Shown piece by piece: positions 25,719 to 34,021 of a DNA stretch of 64,000 nt. Each line of letters begins with the position of its first letter. Position 1 is the stretch's first letter. This DNA comes from Streptomyces showdoensis (GTDB lineage Bacteria; Actinomycetota; Actinomycetes; Streptomycetales; Streptomycetaceae): the NCBI RefSeq assembly GCF_039535475.1, contig NZ_BAAAXG010000026.1, forward strand, positions 620,001-684,000, given 5' to 3'. The translations under genes and the position numbers were made by a program. The notes under the pieces are model-generated. The model was given only the letters and a program-made list of their open reading frames with translations. It ran no database searches and was not told the DNA's origin.

Positions 25719-26378
25719 ATGGAACAGGAGACCCGTTTGAGCGAGAGCCCGTCGGCCGTGCCCGGCACCGTGCGCCCCGGAGGCCGTACCGCGAAGGTGC
25801 GCCGGGCGGTCCTCGACGCCACCGAGGACGCCCTGGCCGAGGCCGCCTTCCACACCCTGAACCCGGACCGGATCGCGGCGGCGGCGGGCGTCGGCAAGAC
25901 CACCGTCTACCGCCGCTGGGGCTCCCCCGCGGGCCTGGTCGCCGACCTCCTGCGCGACATGGCCGAGCAGTCCCTGCCCGCCGCCGACACCGGGAGCCTC
26001 GCGGGCGACCTGCGGGCCAACGCGGAGCTCGTGCTCCGGACCCTCACCGACCCGCGGATGGGCGCCGTCTTCCAGGCCGTGATCGCCGCGGCGGCCTGCG
26101 ACGAGGAGTGCGCGCGGACCCTGAACGGCTTCTACCGCACCCGGCTCGCGGAATGGGCCCCGGTCGCGGCCCGGGCGGCGGCCCGCGGCGAACTCCCCCC
26201 GGACACCGACGCCCTCGAACTGCTGCGGGCGGTCTCCGCCCCGCTCTACTACCGCTTCGCCGTCACCCGCGAGGAGCTCACCGCGGCCGACGCCGAACGG
26301 GCGGTCACGGCGGCCCTCGCCGCGGCGGCGGCCGGCGCCTTCGCCCCCCGGCCGGCCGCCGGGCCCGGCGTGGACTAG
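25719..26378 (+). CDS. TetR-family repressor of the adjacent MFS pump
   Basis: A 219-residue TetR protein. The N-terminal DNA-binding domain contains RIAAAAGVGKTTVYRRWGSP, and the C-terminal ligand domain is helical and Ala-rich (TetR_C type). I chose ATG 25719 because GGAG lies five bases upstream and the earlier ATG 25686 would fall inside the operator region. It is divergent from the MFS transporter with an inverted repeat between them, the classic layout of a drug-sensing repressor. The gene pair may be a lineage-specific insertion between the carboxylase genes and maf. Confidence 0.92.
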   Translation: MEQETRLSESPSAVPGTVRPGGRTAKVRRAVLDATEDALAEAAFHTLNPDRIAAAAGVGKTTVYRRWGSPAGLVADLLRDMAEQSLPAADTGSLAGDLRANAELVLRTLTDPRMGAVFQAVIAAAACDEECARTLNGFYRTRLAEWAPVAARAAARGELPPDTDALELLRAVSAPLYYRFAVTREELTAADAERAVTAALAAAAAGAFAPRPAAGPGVD

Positions 26379-26397
26379 TCCTTCGGCACGGGGTGCT

Positions 26398-26413
26398 TGA
26401 GTACCCGTACTCA
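26398..26413. promoter_or_regulatory. Perfect palindrome TGAGTAC-CC-GTACTCA
   Basis: Seven-base arms separated by two bases, 37 bp upstream of the small membrane protein gene and right after the TetR stop codon. It has the size and symmetry of a dimeric repressor or activator site. I cannot assign a regulator. Confidence 0.55.
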
Positions 26414-26449
26414 GGCGCCCCGGGCCCTCCGGGCCCCAGGATCGGGAGC

Positions 26450-26578
26450 ATGCTCTGGTCCGACCCGAACAACGAGCCGCCGAAGGACATGCGCGACATG
26501 CAGGCCATGCTGCGCCGCGCGGGCGTGCTGCTCGGGTTCGCGATGGTGGTGCTGATGTTCGTGCTCGGCGCGCGCTGA
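26450..26578 (+). CDS. Small single-pass membrane protein (42 residues)
   Basis: A very short protein starting at ATG 26450 with GGGAG just upstream. A soluble acidic N-terminus (WSDPNNEPPKDMRDMQAM) is followed by basic LRRAG and one membrane helix (VLLGFAMVVLMFVLGAR). Codon usage is fully Streptomyces-like. A perfect palindrome lies in its promoter. It precedes maf by 54 bp on the same strand, so the two may be co-transcribed. I recall similar conserved small proteins in this spot in other Streptomyces, but I do not know a function. Confidence 0.7.
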   Translation: MLWSDPNNEPPKDMRDMQAMLRRAGVLLGFAMVVLMFVLGAR

Positions 26579-26632
26579 GGGGACGCCCGATCAGGCGCGG
26601 CGCGCACGGGGGGCGCTCGATACGCTGCCCCC

Positions 26633-27238
26633 ATGACTGCTGACCGCCGCCGTGTCGTACTCGCCTCCGCCTCCCCCGCCCGGCTCGGCCTGCTCCGCCA
26701 GGCCGGGCTCGCCCCGGAGGTGATCGTGAGCGGCGTCGACGAGGACAAGACGACCGCCCCGACCCCGGCCGAGCTGGCGCTGGCCCTGGCCGAGGCCAAG
26801 GCCGCCCATGTCGCCGCCCGCCCCGAGGCCTTCGGCGCGCTCGTCATCGGCTGCGACTCGGTCCTGGAGCTGGACAAGCAGGCCCTCGGCAAGCCGGCCG
26901 ACGCCGAGGAGGCGACCGCCCGCTGGAAGGCGATGCGGGGCCGCGTCGGCATCCTCCAGACCGGCCACTGCGTGTACGACACGGCGGCCAAGCGCTACGA
27001 GTCGGCCACCGCCTCCACCGTCGTGCGCTTCGGCAACCCGACCGACGCCGAGATCGCCGCCTACGTCGCGAGCGGCGAACCGCTGCACGTGGCGGGCGCG
27101 TTCACCCTCGACGGCCGCTCGGCCCCGTTCATCGAGGGCATCGACGGCGACCCGGGCAACGTGATCGGCCTGTCGCTGCCGCTGCTCCGCACCCTGCTCG
27201 GCAAGCTGGGCGTCTCGATCACCGACCTCTGGGCCTGA
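26633..27238 (+). CDS. maf: Maf-like nucleoside triphosphate pyrophosphatase
   Basis: A 201-residue cytoplasmic enzyme that hydrolyses non-canonical or selected nucleoside triphosphates to monophosphates and pyrophosphate (house-cleaning). It has the N-terminal [16 protein letters not shown] substrate motif, GCDSVLELD with the metal/catalytic Asp, [12 protein letters not shown], and [14 protein letters not shown]. The C-terminal part carries [27 protein letters not shown]. It lies between the small membrane protein and the convergent membrane protein gene. The member with dTTP/UTP or pseudo-UTP/CTP preference cannot be decided by eye. Confidence 0.94.
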   Translation: MTADRRRVVLASASPARLGLLRQAGLAPEVIVSGVDEDKTTAPTPAELALALAEAKAAHVAARPEAFGALVIGCDSVLELDKQALGKPADAEEATARWKAMRGRVGILQTGHCVYDTAAKRYESATASTVVRFGNPTDAEIAAYVASGEPLHVAGAFTLDGRSAPFIEGIDGDPGNVIGLSLPLLRTLLGKLGVSITDLWA

Positions 27239-27277
27239 GCCCGCGCCGGGCCCGGGGGCCGCACGGCCCCCGGCGCC

Positions 27278-27700
27278 TCAGGCGGCGGCCGGCGCCCCCT
27301 CGGCGCCCTTGGGCTCCCCGAACGCCACGAGGGTGAGCACGATCAGCGCGACCACCGCCATCATGAACGCGAACGCGCCCCAGCCCATCAGACCCACCGT
27401 CACCGCGCCGAGGATGCCGTGCACCACCGCGCAGCCGATCAGCAGCACCCGGCCGGCCCGGCCCGGGCGGCGGTCGCGGATCGCGGCGATCAGGGGGACC
27501 AGGCCGCAGAGCAGCAGCAGGGCGCCGGAGCCGAGGCCCAGCGCCCAGGTGCCGGCGTACATCGCGTCCGGATGCAGCCCGTCGAGGGACATCGACTGGG
27601 CCTTCACGAAGCGGGCCATCACGGCGTTGAAGGCGACGATCCCGGGTGCTTCGAGGAAGAGCACCGCGGCCGTCACGAGCGCTATCGGTCTGCGGGCCAC
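27278..27700 (-). CDS. Four-helix membrane protein of unknown function
   Basis: A 140-residue integral membrane protein with about four hydrophobic helices (IALVTAAVLFLEAPGIVAFN, then ALGLGSGALLLLCGLVPLIA, VLLIGCAVVHGILGAVTVGL, MAVVALIVLTLVAF). The C-terminal tail is short and Ala-rich. GTG 27700 is preferred to the nearby GTG 27709 because AGGGGG then sits eight bases upstream; the longer 207-residue frame has an implausible Arg-rich leader. I do not recognise a family. It is divergent from the carboxylase alpha gene and convergent with maf. Confidence 0.75.
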   Translation of the reverse strand: MARRPIALVTAAVLFLEAPGIVAFNAVMARFVKAQSMSLDGLHPDAMYAGTWALGLGSGALLLLCGLVPLIAAIRDRRPGRAGRVLLIGCAVVHGILGAVTVGLMGWGAFAFMMAVVALIVLTLVAFGEPKGAEGAPAAA

Positions 27701-28073
27701 CTCGGCCACCCCCTGAGTACGGCTGTTACCTCCGGTACGAACGACAGGGCGAAGGCTACTGGCCGGTAAAACCCTGGACAAGGGTTCGTGCCGTGGAGCG
27801 GAACGGCGGCGCTCGGGCAAAGAATGATTGAGCCATTCGTAGGGACTCCACAAAGAAACCCATTTGGCGACTGGTCCCACGAACAGAGACCTGCGCCACA
27901 CCTCGGAGCTACTGTGCCGTAAAGAAACCCTGCGTACCGTGGTGCGACAAGGGATTTCACGACCCGAGCAGGCCTCGTATCACGCTCCGTGTGGGCAAGC
28001 TCACCACTGGGGACGGGTCGAAAGGCCGTGTCGGCAGTCCCTAAACTCAGCTTGTTTCAAGGAGGGAGCCATC
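27701..28073. other. Long intergenic region upstream of accA
   Basis: A 373-bp gap with no coding bias and a lower GC content than the flanks. It holds a short inverted repeat AACCCT-GGACA-AGGGTT (27770-27786), several AAAGAAACCC segments (near 27853 and 27920), and a promoter-like CCCTAAACTC about 30 bp before the accA ribosome site (28059-28067, AAGGAGGGA). The length suggests complex control or an untranslated leader of the carboxylase transcript. I recognise no known riboswitch. Confidence 0.5.
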
Positions 28074-29828
28074 GTGCGCAAGGTGCTCATCGCCAACCGT
28101 GGCGAAATCGCTGTCCGCGTCGCCCGGGCCTGCCGGGACGCCGGGATCGCCAGCGTAGCCGTCTACGCCGATCCGGACCGGGACGCTCTGCACGTCCGCG
28201 CGGCCGACGAGGCGTTCGCCCTGGGCGGTGACACCCCGGCCACCAGCTACCTGGACATGGCCAAGGTGCTCCAGGCGGCCGCGGATTCCGGCGCCGACGC
28301 AATCCACCCGGGCTACGGCTTCCTCTCCGAGAACGCCGAGTTCGCCCAGGCCGTCCTCGACGCCGGCCTCACCTGGATCGGCCCGCCGCCGCAGGCCATC
28401 CGCGACCTCGGCGACAAGGTCGCCGCCCGGCACATCGCGCAGCGCGCCGGCGCCCCGCTGGTCGCCGGCACCCCGGACCCGGTCTCGGGCGCCGACGAGG
28501 TCGTCGCCTTCGCCGAGGAGCACGGCCTGCCGATCGCCATCAAGGCCGCCTTCGGCGGCGGTGGCCGCGGCCTGAAGGTCGCCCGCACCCTCGAAGAGGT
28601 GCCGGAGCTCTACGACTCCGCCGTCCGCGAGGCCGTCGCCGCCTTCGGCCGCGGCGAGTGCTTCGTCGAGCGCTACCTGGACAATCCGCGGCACGTCGAG
28701 ACCCAGTGCCTCGCCGACACCCACGGCAACGTGGTCGTCGTCTCCACCCGTGACTGCTCCCTCCAGCGCCGCCACCAGAAGCTGGTCGAGGAGGCCCCGG
28801 CCCCGTTCCTGTCGGAGGCTCAGAACGCCCAGCTGTACGCGGCGTCCAAGGCCATCCTGAAGGAGGCCGGCTACGTCGGCGCGGGCACCGTCGAGTTCCT
28901 GGTCGGCCTCGACGGGACGATCTCCTTCCTCGAGGTCAACACCCGCCTCCAGGTCGAGCACCCGGTCACCGAGGAGGTCACCGGCCTGGACCTGGTCCGC
29001 GAGATGTTCCGGATCGCCGACGGCGAGGAGCTCGGCTACGGCGACCCCGAGATCCGCGGTCACTCCTTCGAGTTCCGCATCAACGGCGAGGACCCGGGCC
29101 GCAACTTCCTGCCGGCCCCCGGCACCGTGACCCTCTTCGCCCCGCCGACCGGCCCGGGCGTCCGCCTGGACGCGGGTGTCGAGTCCGGCTCGGTCATCGG
29201 CCCCGCCTGGGACTCGCTGCTCGCGAAGCTGATCGTCACCGGCGCCACCCGTGAGCAGGCGCTCCAGCGCGCCGCCCGCGCGCTCGCCGAGTTCAAGGTC
29301 GAGGGCATGGCCACCGCCATCCCCTTCCACCAGGCCGTCGTGGTCGACCCGGCGTTCACCGCCGACCCGTTCCGCGTCCACACCCGGTGGATCGAGACCG
29401 AGTTCGTCAACGAGATCAAGCCGTTCGCCCCGGCGGGCGCCGAGGCCGACGAGGACGAGTCCGGCCGCGAGACGATCGTCGTCGAGGTCGGCGGCAAGCG
29501 CCTCGAGGTCTCCCTGCCGTCCTCGCTCGGCATGACGCTGGCCCGCACCGGCCTCGCCGCCGGCGCCAAGCCGAAGCGCCGCGCCGCGAAGAAGTCCGGT
29601 CCGACCGCCTCCGGCGACACCCTCGCGTCCCCGATGCAGGGCACCATCGTCAAGGTGGCCGTCGAGGAGGGCCAGGAGGTCAAGGAGGGCGACCTGATCG
29701 TCGTCCTGGAGGCCATGAAGATGGAGCAGCCGCTGAACGCCCACCGTTCCGGCACCGTCAAGGGCCTGTCCGCCGAGGTCGGCGCCTCGATCACCTCCGG
29801 CGCCGCGATCTGCGAGATCAAGGACTGA
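28074..29828 (+). CDS. accA2: Acyl-CoA carboxylase alpha subunit (biotin carboxylase + BCCP)
   Basis: A 584-residue two-domain protein that carboxylates its own biotin with ATP and bicarbonate and serves acetyl- and propionyl-CoA carboxylase complexes. The N-terminal biotin carboxylase starts [20 protein letters not shown]; the ATP-grasp glycine loop is [12 protein letters not shown], and [17 protein letters not shown] is the active-site segment. The C-terminal carrier domain has the biotin site EAMKMEQ with K549. GTG 28074 follows AAGGAGGGA at an ideal distance. Partners PccB and epsilon, and the ligase BirA, are encoded 4-7 kb to the left. A strong terminator follows. Confidence 0.96.
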   Translation: MRKVLIANRGEIAVRVARACRDAGIASVAVYADPDRDALHVRAADEAFALGGDTPATSYLDMAKVLQAAADSGADAIHPGYGFLSENAEFAQAVLDAGLTWIGPPPQAIRDLGDKVAARHIAQRAGAPLVAGTPDPVSGADEVVAFAEEHGLPIAIKAAFGGGGRGLKVARTLEEVPELYDSAVREAVAAFGRGECFVERYLDNPRHVETQCLADTHGNVVVVSTRDCSLQRRHQKLVEEAPAPFLSEAQNAQLYAASKAILKEAGYVGAGTVEFLVGLDGTISFLEVNTRLQVEHPVTEEVTGLDLVREMFRIADGEELGYGDPEIRGHSFEFRINGEDPGRNFLPAPGTVTLFAPPTGPGVRLDAGVESGSVIGPAWDSLLAKLIVTGATREQALQRAARALAEFKVEGMATAIPFHQAVVVDPAFTADPFRVHTRWIETEFVNEIKPFAPAGAEADEDESGRETIVVEVGGKRLEVSLPSSLGMTLARTGLAAGAKPKRRAAKKSGPTASGDTLASPMQGTIVKVAVEEGQEVKEGDLIVVLEAMKMEQPLNAHRSGTVKGLSAEVGASITSGAAICEIKD

Positions 29829-29859
29829 AACCGGGCCCCGGACACCGGGGTACGGTACG

Positions 29860-29890
29860 AAGGGCCCGCAGGCACCGCCTGCGGGCCCTT
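29860..29890. terminator. Hairpin terminator of accA
   Basis: A perfect 13-bp stem (29860-29872 with 29878-29890) with loop CACCG, 32 bp after the carboxylase stop. Confidence 0.85.
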
Positions 29891-29922
29891 CGCGACGCGG
29901 TCCCCGGCAGGGAGGAGTACGG

Positions 29923-30468
29923 ATGCGTGCCGACGCGCGCCGGAACCACGAGCGGCTGCTCGCCGAGGCCCGCACCGCCTTCGCCGCGCACGGCACGGAC
30001 GCGTCCCTGGAGGACATCGCGCGCCGGGCCGGGGTCGGCATCGGCACCCTCTACCGGCACTTCCCCAACCGCGAGGCCCTGCTCGGCGCCGTCTTCCAGG
30101 ACGCCCTGGCCGCGCTGCTCCGCCACTCGGCCGAGCTGGCCGGCGCGCCCGAGCCCTGCGCGGCGCTCGTGGCCTGGCTGCGCACCCTGATCACCCACGC
30201 GGGCGAGTACCGCGGACTGGCCGTCGCGCTCATGTCCGCGTCGCACGACCGCGGTTCGGCGCTCGCCGAGTGCAGCGAGCCGCTGCGGGCGGCGGGCCTG
30301 CGGCTGCTCGTCCGGGCCCAGGAGGCGGGCGCGGTGCGCGCGGACGTGTCGATCGGCGACCTGATCCAGCTCACCAACGCCATCGCCCTGGCCGCCGAAC
30401 GCTCGCCGGAGGAGCCGGAGTTGGCGGACCGGCTGCTCAGCCTGACGCTGCGGGGCATCAAGAGCTGA
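29923..30468 (+). CDS. TetR-family transcriptional regulator
   Basis: A 181-residue TetR protein with a ribosome site GGAGG nine bases before ATG 29923. The N-terminal helix-turn-helix is in EDIARRAGVGIGTLYRHFPN. The C-terminal domain (ALVAWLRTLITHAGEYRGLA) matches the common TetR_C subgroup with a YRGL motif. It stands alone between accA and the convergent DeoR gene, and no divergent target gene is visible. It may regulate genes elsewhere. From memory this gene is not in the S. coelicolor arrangement, so it could be an insertion. Confidence 0.92.
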   Translation: MRADARRNHERLLAEARTAFAAHGTDASLEDIARRAGVGIGTLYRHFPNREALLGAVFQDALAALLRHSAELAGAPEPCAALVAWLRTLITHAGEYRGLAVALMSASHDRGSALAECSEPLRAAGLRLLVRAQEAGAVRADVSIGDLIQLTNAIALAAERSPEEPELADRLLSLTLRGIKS

Positions 30469-30501
30469 GCGGAGGAGGAGCGCCGGACGGCGCCCCCCGC
30501 C

Positions 30502-31470
30502 TCAGCGCCGCCTCATGTCCGCGACCCGCACCGGCCGTTCGGGCGCGAGCACCTCGCCCGCGAGACCTCCGGGACCGCCGGGGCCGCCCCGGAACTGCCC
30601 GGCGGGCACCCGGCCGCGCTGCCCCGGCAGGGGGACGTCACGGCGCGGGCGGCCGCCCGGGGGGTGCTGGTCGCCTCCGTGGGCCGCGCCGGTGCCGGCC
30701 ACCGCGATCTGCACGCCCTGGTCGGCCAGGGCCTGGAGCTCGGTGGCGGCCCGCTCGTCGTGGGCGGGGGGCTCGTCGGTGACCAGGCGGGTGATCACGT
30801 CGGTCGGCACCGTCTGGAACATGGTGTCGGTGCCCAGCTTGGTGTGGTCGGCGAGGACCACCACCTCCGCCGCCGCCTGCACCAGCGCCCGGTCCACGCT
30901 CGCGGAGAGCATGTTCGAGGTGGACAGGCCGCGCTCGGCGGTCAGCCCGCTGCCGGAGAGGAAGGCCCGGGAGACCCGGAGCCCCTGGAGCGACTGCTCG
31001 GCCCCGCTGCCCACCAGCGCGTAGTTGGAGCCGCGCAGGGTGCCGCCGGTCATGACGACCTCCACCCGGTTGGCGTGGGCGAGGGCCTGGGCGACGAGCA
31101 GGGAGTTGGTGACGACGGTGAGCCCGGGCACCCGGGCCAGCCGGCGGGCCAGCTCCTGCGTGGTGGTCCCCGCGCCGACGACGATGGCCTCGCCCTCTTC
31201 GACGAGGCTCGCGGCCACGTCGGCGATGGCGGTCTTCTCGGCGGTCGCGAGATGGGATTTCTGCGGGAAGCCGGATTCGCGCGTGAATCCGCCCGGCAGC
31301 ACCGCACCGCCGTGGCGGCGGTCGAGGAGTCCTTCTGCCTCAAGGGCCCGCACGTCTCGCCGTACGGTCACTTCTGAGGTCTGGACGACGCGGGCGAGCT
31401 CACGGAGCGACACGGCTCCATTGGCCCGCACCATTTCGAGGATCAACTGGCGACGTTCTGCAGCGAACAC
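30502..31470 (-). CDS. DeoR-family transcriptional regulator
   Basis: A 322-residue sugar/nucleoside-type repressor. The N-terminal helix-turn-helix RQLILEMVRANGAVSLRELA and VTVRRDVRALEAEGLLDRRH is the DeoR signature. The sugar-phosphate-sensing DeoRC domain contains VVGAGTTTQELARRL, VVTNSLLVAQALA and VVLADHTKLG. After about residue 255 the C-terminus becomes a Gly/Pro/Arg-rich tail with no homology that I can see. It starts with GTG 31470. It lies near genes of nucleoside breakdown that share the CTACGCGCGTAG palindrome, which makes it a candidate regulator of them. No copy of that palindrome lies at its own start. Confidence 0.92.
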   Translation of the reverse strand: MFAAERRQLILEMVRANGAVSLRELARVVQTSEVTVRRDVRALEAEGLLDRRHGGAVLPGGFTRESGFPQKSHLATAEKTAIADVAASLVEEGEAIVVGAGTTTQELARRLARVPGLTVVTNSLLVAQALAHANRVEVVMTGGTLRGSNYALVGSGAEQSLQGLRVSRAFLSGSGLTAERGLSTSNMLSASVDRALVQAAAEVVVLADHTKLGTDTMFQTVPTDVITRLVTDEPPAHDERAATELQALADQGVQIAVAGTGAAHGGDQHPPGGRPRRDVPLPGQRGRVPAGQFRGGPGGPGGLAGEVLAPERPVRVADMRRR

Positions 31471-31658
31471 GAAACTGACAGTAACGTGAGCGGCCGATAC
31501 TTTTCAGCACTATGCGCCGAATTGCAGAAGATGCGCACAGGCGGGGTCCCCAAGTGGTATGGGAGACCCCGCCGTTGTCCCGGCTTGCCGGGGGTTGTCC
31601 GACCCGGCGAACCGTTCCCGCAGGCGGGAGCGGTTCCCGACCGGCCCGGACGGGACCG

Positions 31659-33098
31659 CTACGCCTCGCCCGCGGTCTTTCGGGTGTGCAACTGCCGTGC
31701 CACTTCCGCGATCGAGCCCGACAGGGAGGGGTACACGGTGAAAGCATTTGCGATCTGTTCGACGGTCAGATTGTTGTCGACCGCGATCGAGATCGGGTGG
31801 ATCAGCTCGCTCGCCCGGGGGGCGACGACACAGCCGCCGACCACGATGCCGGTGCCCGGACGGCAGAAGATCTTGACGAAGCCGTCCCGGATGCCCTGCA
31901 TCTTCGCGCGGGGGTTGCGCAGCAGCGGCAGCTTGACGACCCGGGCGTCGATCTTGCCCGCGTCCACGTCGGCCTGGGTGTAGCCGACGGTGGCGATCTC
32001 CGGGTCGGTGAAGACGTTCGAGGAGACCGTCTTCAGGTTGAGCGGGGCCACCGCGTCGCCCAGGAAGTGGTACATCGCGATGCGGCCCTGCATGGCGGCC
32101 ACCGAGGCGAGCGCGAAGACGCCGGTGACGTCACCGGCCGCGTACACGCCGGGGGCGGAGGTGCGGGAGACCTTGTCGGTCCAGATGTGACCGGAGTCCT
32201 TCAGCCGGACACCGGCCTCCTCCAGACCCATTCCGGCCGAGTTCGGGATGGCGCCGACGGCCATCAGGCAGTGCGTGCCGGAGATGACCCGGCCGTCCGA
32301 CAGGGTGACCTCGACCCGGTCGCCGACCCGCTTGGCGGACTCCGCGCGGGAGCGGGCCATGACGTTCATGCCGCGGCGGCGGAAGACGTCCTCCAGGACG
32401 GCGGCGGCGTCGGGGTCCTCGCCCGGCAGCACGCGGTCGCGGGAGGAGACCAGGGTGACCCGGGAGCCGAGCGCCTGGTAGGCGCCGGCGAACTCGGCGC
32501 CGGTGACGCCGGAGCCGACCACGATGAGCTCCTCGGGGAGCTCCTTGAGGTCGTAGACCTGGGTCCAGTTCAGGATCCGCTCGCCGTCCGGCTTGGCGTC
32601 GGGCAGCTCGCGCGGGTGGCCGCCGGTGGCGATCAGGACCGCGTCGGCGGTGATCGTCTCCTCGCTGCCGTCGGCGGCGGTCACGACCACCTGGCGGGAG
32701 CCGTCCATGGCCTGCCGCCCGGACAGCCGCCCACGGCCGCGCAGCACCCGGGCGCCGGCCCGGGTGACGGAGGCGGTGATGTCGTGGGACTGGGCGAGCG
32801 CCAGGCGCTTCACCCGTCGGTTGACCTTGCCCAGGTCGACGCCGACCACCCGGGCGGCCTGCTCGACGTGCGGGGTGTCGTCCGCGACGATGATGCCCAG
32901 CTCCTCGTAGGAGGAGTCGAAGGTGGTCATCACCTCGGCCGTGGCGATCAGGGTCTTGGAGGGGACGCAGTCGGTCAGGACGGATGCGCCGCCGAGGCCG
33001 TCGCAGTCGACGACGGTCACCTCCGCGCCGAGTTGGGCGCCCACGAGGGCCGCCTCGTAGCCGCCGGGTCCGCCGCCGATGATCACGATCCGGGTCAC
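31659..33098 (-). CDS. lpdA: NAD(P)H-quinone reductase of the flavoprotein disulfide reductase family (LpdA-like)
   Basis: A 479-residue FAD protein with dihydrolipoamide-dehydrogenase fold. FAD binding is shown by IIGGGPGGYEAALVGAQLGA and NAD binding by VVGSGVTGAEFAGAYQALGS. The active-site segment GGASVLTDCVPSKTL keeps only the second cysteine; Ser replaces the first of the usual CxxxxC pair, so no redox disulfide can form. This matches the Mycobacterium LpdA (Rv3303c) type, reported as a quinone reductase rather than lipoamide dehydrogenase. GTG 33098 start. It has no E2 or E3 neighbours. Confidence 0.9.
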   Translation of the reverse strand: MTRIVIIGGGPGGYEAALVGAQLGAEVTVVDCDGLGGASVLTDCVPSKTLIATAEVMTTFDSSYEELGIIVADDTPHVEQAARVVGVDLGKVNRRVKRLALAQSHDITASVTRAGARVLRGRGRLSGRQAMDGSRQVVVTAADGSEETITADAVLIATGGHPRELPDAKPDGERILNWTQVYDLKELPEELIVVGSGVTGAEFAGAYQALGSRVTLVSSRDRVLPGEDPDAAAVLEDVFRRRGMNVMARSRAESAKRVGDRVEVTLSDGRVISGTHCLMAVGAIPNSAGMGLEEAGVRLKDSGHIWTDKVSRTSAPGVYAAGDVTGVFALASVAAMQGRIAMYHFLGDAVAPLNLKTVSSNVFTDPEIATVGYTQADVDAGKIDARVVKLPLLRNPRAKMQGIRDGFVKIFCRPGTGIVVGGCVVAPRASELIHPISIAVDNNLTVEQIANAFTVYPSLSGSIAEVARQLHTRKTAGEA

Positions 33099-33152
33099 TG
33101 GGATCTACGCCTCGCGCTCTCGTTCTGCCGGGGGGTCCCCCCGCTGGGATGC

Positions 33153-33208
33153 AGTGCGTACGCCATTGTCCCGCACGCTTCAAGTGCGTACCCCATTGTC
33201 CCGTACGC
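33153..33208. repeat. Tandem 30-bp-period repeat upstream of LpdA gene
   Basis: AGTGCGTACGCCATTGTCCC followed by GCACGC (33153-33178) recurs 30 bp later as AGTGCGTACCCCATTGTCCC followed by GTACGC. Only two or three bases differ. It lies 55-110 bp upstream of the LpdA start in the divergent gap before 33351. Confidence 0.65.
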
Positions 33209-33350
33209 GCCGGGCGGCCACGCGCCGGGGGCGTACCGACGGGTCACCCGGCTCGCGGCGGTCCGGCGGGCGCCCCCGGTCCCGGGGGCCGCCGGGCCCC
33301 CTACCACGGACTTCGTCATCCACCCCGCCCCCTCCCGTACCCTCGATCCC

Positions 33351-33788
33351 ATGTCGCTCTACGCCGCCTACGCCGGCAACCTCGACGCGCGGCTCATGAC
33401 CCGCCGCGCACCGCACTCGCCGCTGCGCGGCACCGGCTGGCTGAACGGCTGGCGTCTGACCTTCGGCGGGGAGCAGATGGGCTGGGAGGGTGCGCTGGCC
33501 ACGATCGTGGAGGCGCCGCGCTCCCAGGTCTTCGTCGCCCTGTACGACATCGCGCCCATGGACGAGGACTCGCTGGACCGCTGGGAGGGCGTCGGGCTCG
33601 ACATCTACCGGCGGATGCGGGTGCGGGTGCACACCCTGGACGGCGAGGAGCCGGCCTGGGTGTACGTGCTCAACGCGTACGAGGGCGGGCTGCCCTCCGC
33701 CCGCTACCTGGGCGAGGTCGCGGACGCGGCGGAGTCGGCCGGAGCGCCGCACGACTACGTGATGGAGCTGCGCAAGCGCCCGTGCTGA
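33351..33788 (+). CDS. Gamma-glutamylcyclotransferase-fold protein
   Basis: A 145-residue protein of the AIG2/GGCT-like fold. The N-terminal SLYAAYAGNLDARLM corresponds to the YG(S/N)L substrate loop of cyclotransferases. DIAPMDEDSLDRWEGVG carries the conserved acidic helix with the catalytic-type glutamate, and Y..R.Y..V strands follow. It ends DYVMELRKRPC. Family members make 5-oxoproline from gamma-glutamyl compounds; the substrate here is unknown. ATG 33351 is the only good start. It stands alone between the divergent LpdA gene and the purine nucleoside phosphorylase gene. Confidence 0.82.
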   Translation: MSLYAAYAGNLDARLMTRRAPHSPLRGTGWLNGWRLTFGGEQMGWEGALATIVEAPRSQVFVALYDIAPMDEDSLDRWEGVGLDIYRRMRVRVHTLDGEEPAWVYVLNAYEGGLPSARYLGEVADAAESAGAPHDYVMELRKRPC

Positions 33789-33846
33789 GGCCGGGCGCCG
33801 GGGCCGGCCGGCCGGGACCTCGGTTCCGGCCTTCGCGGCGGCCGCC

Positions 33847-33882
33847 GTCGCGATGTCCGTCGCGATGTCCGTCGCGATCTTC
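33847..33882. repeat. Three 12-bp tandem repeats
   Basis: GTCGCGATGTCC twice, followed by GTCGCGATCTTC. It lies in the 233-bp gap before the PNP gene, about 47 bp upstream of the CTACGCGCGTAG palindrome. It has no evident coding role. Confidence 0.6.
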
Positions 33883-33928
33883 GTCGGAAACGACAAGACA
33901 ACGATCGCAGCTCCGTCCGCAACGTCAT

Positions 33929-33940
33929 CTACGCGCGTAG
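33929..33940. promoter_or_regulatory. CTACGCGCGTAG operator, copy 1 (purine nucleoside phosphorylase)
   Basis: A perfect 12-bp palindrome 82 bp upstream of the PNP start codon. Identical copies precede deoC and add. TAGGGATTCT and CGGCTAGGCTGC just downstream look like -10 elements, so a bound repressor would block the promoter. Confidence 0.8.
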
Positions 33941-34021
33941 GGATTCTCCGGCTAGGCTGCTGCGCGTATCAAATCCGTCCGGGGCTCCCCTCGGACCCCC
34001 CTCCCCGAGGCGAGAGAGTCA

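Noticed and set aside
27701..28073. Riboswitch or small RNA in the long accA leader
   Set aside because: I could not match the sequence to a known fold; only a short inverted repeat is present. It is recorded as an intergenic region instead.
33151..33208. Short CRISPR-like array
   Set aside because: There are only two units with a 4-bp separation and no spacers or cas genes.
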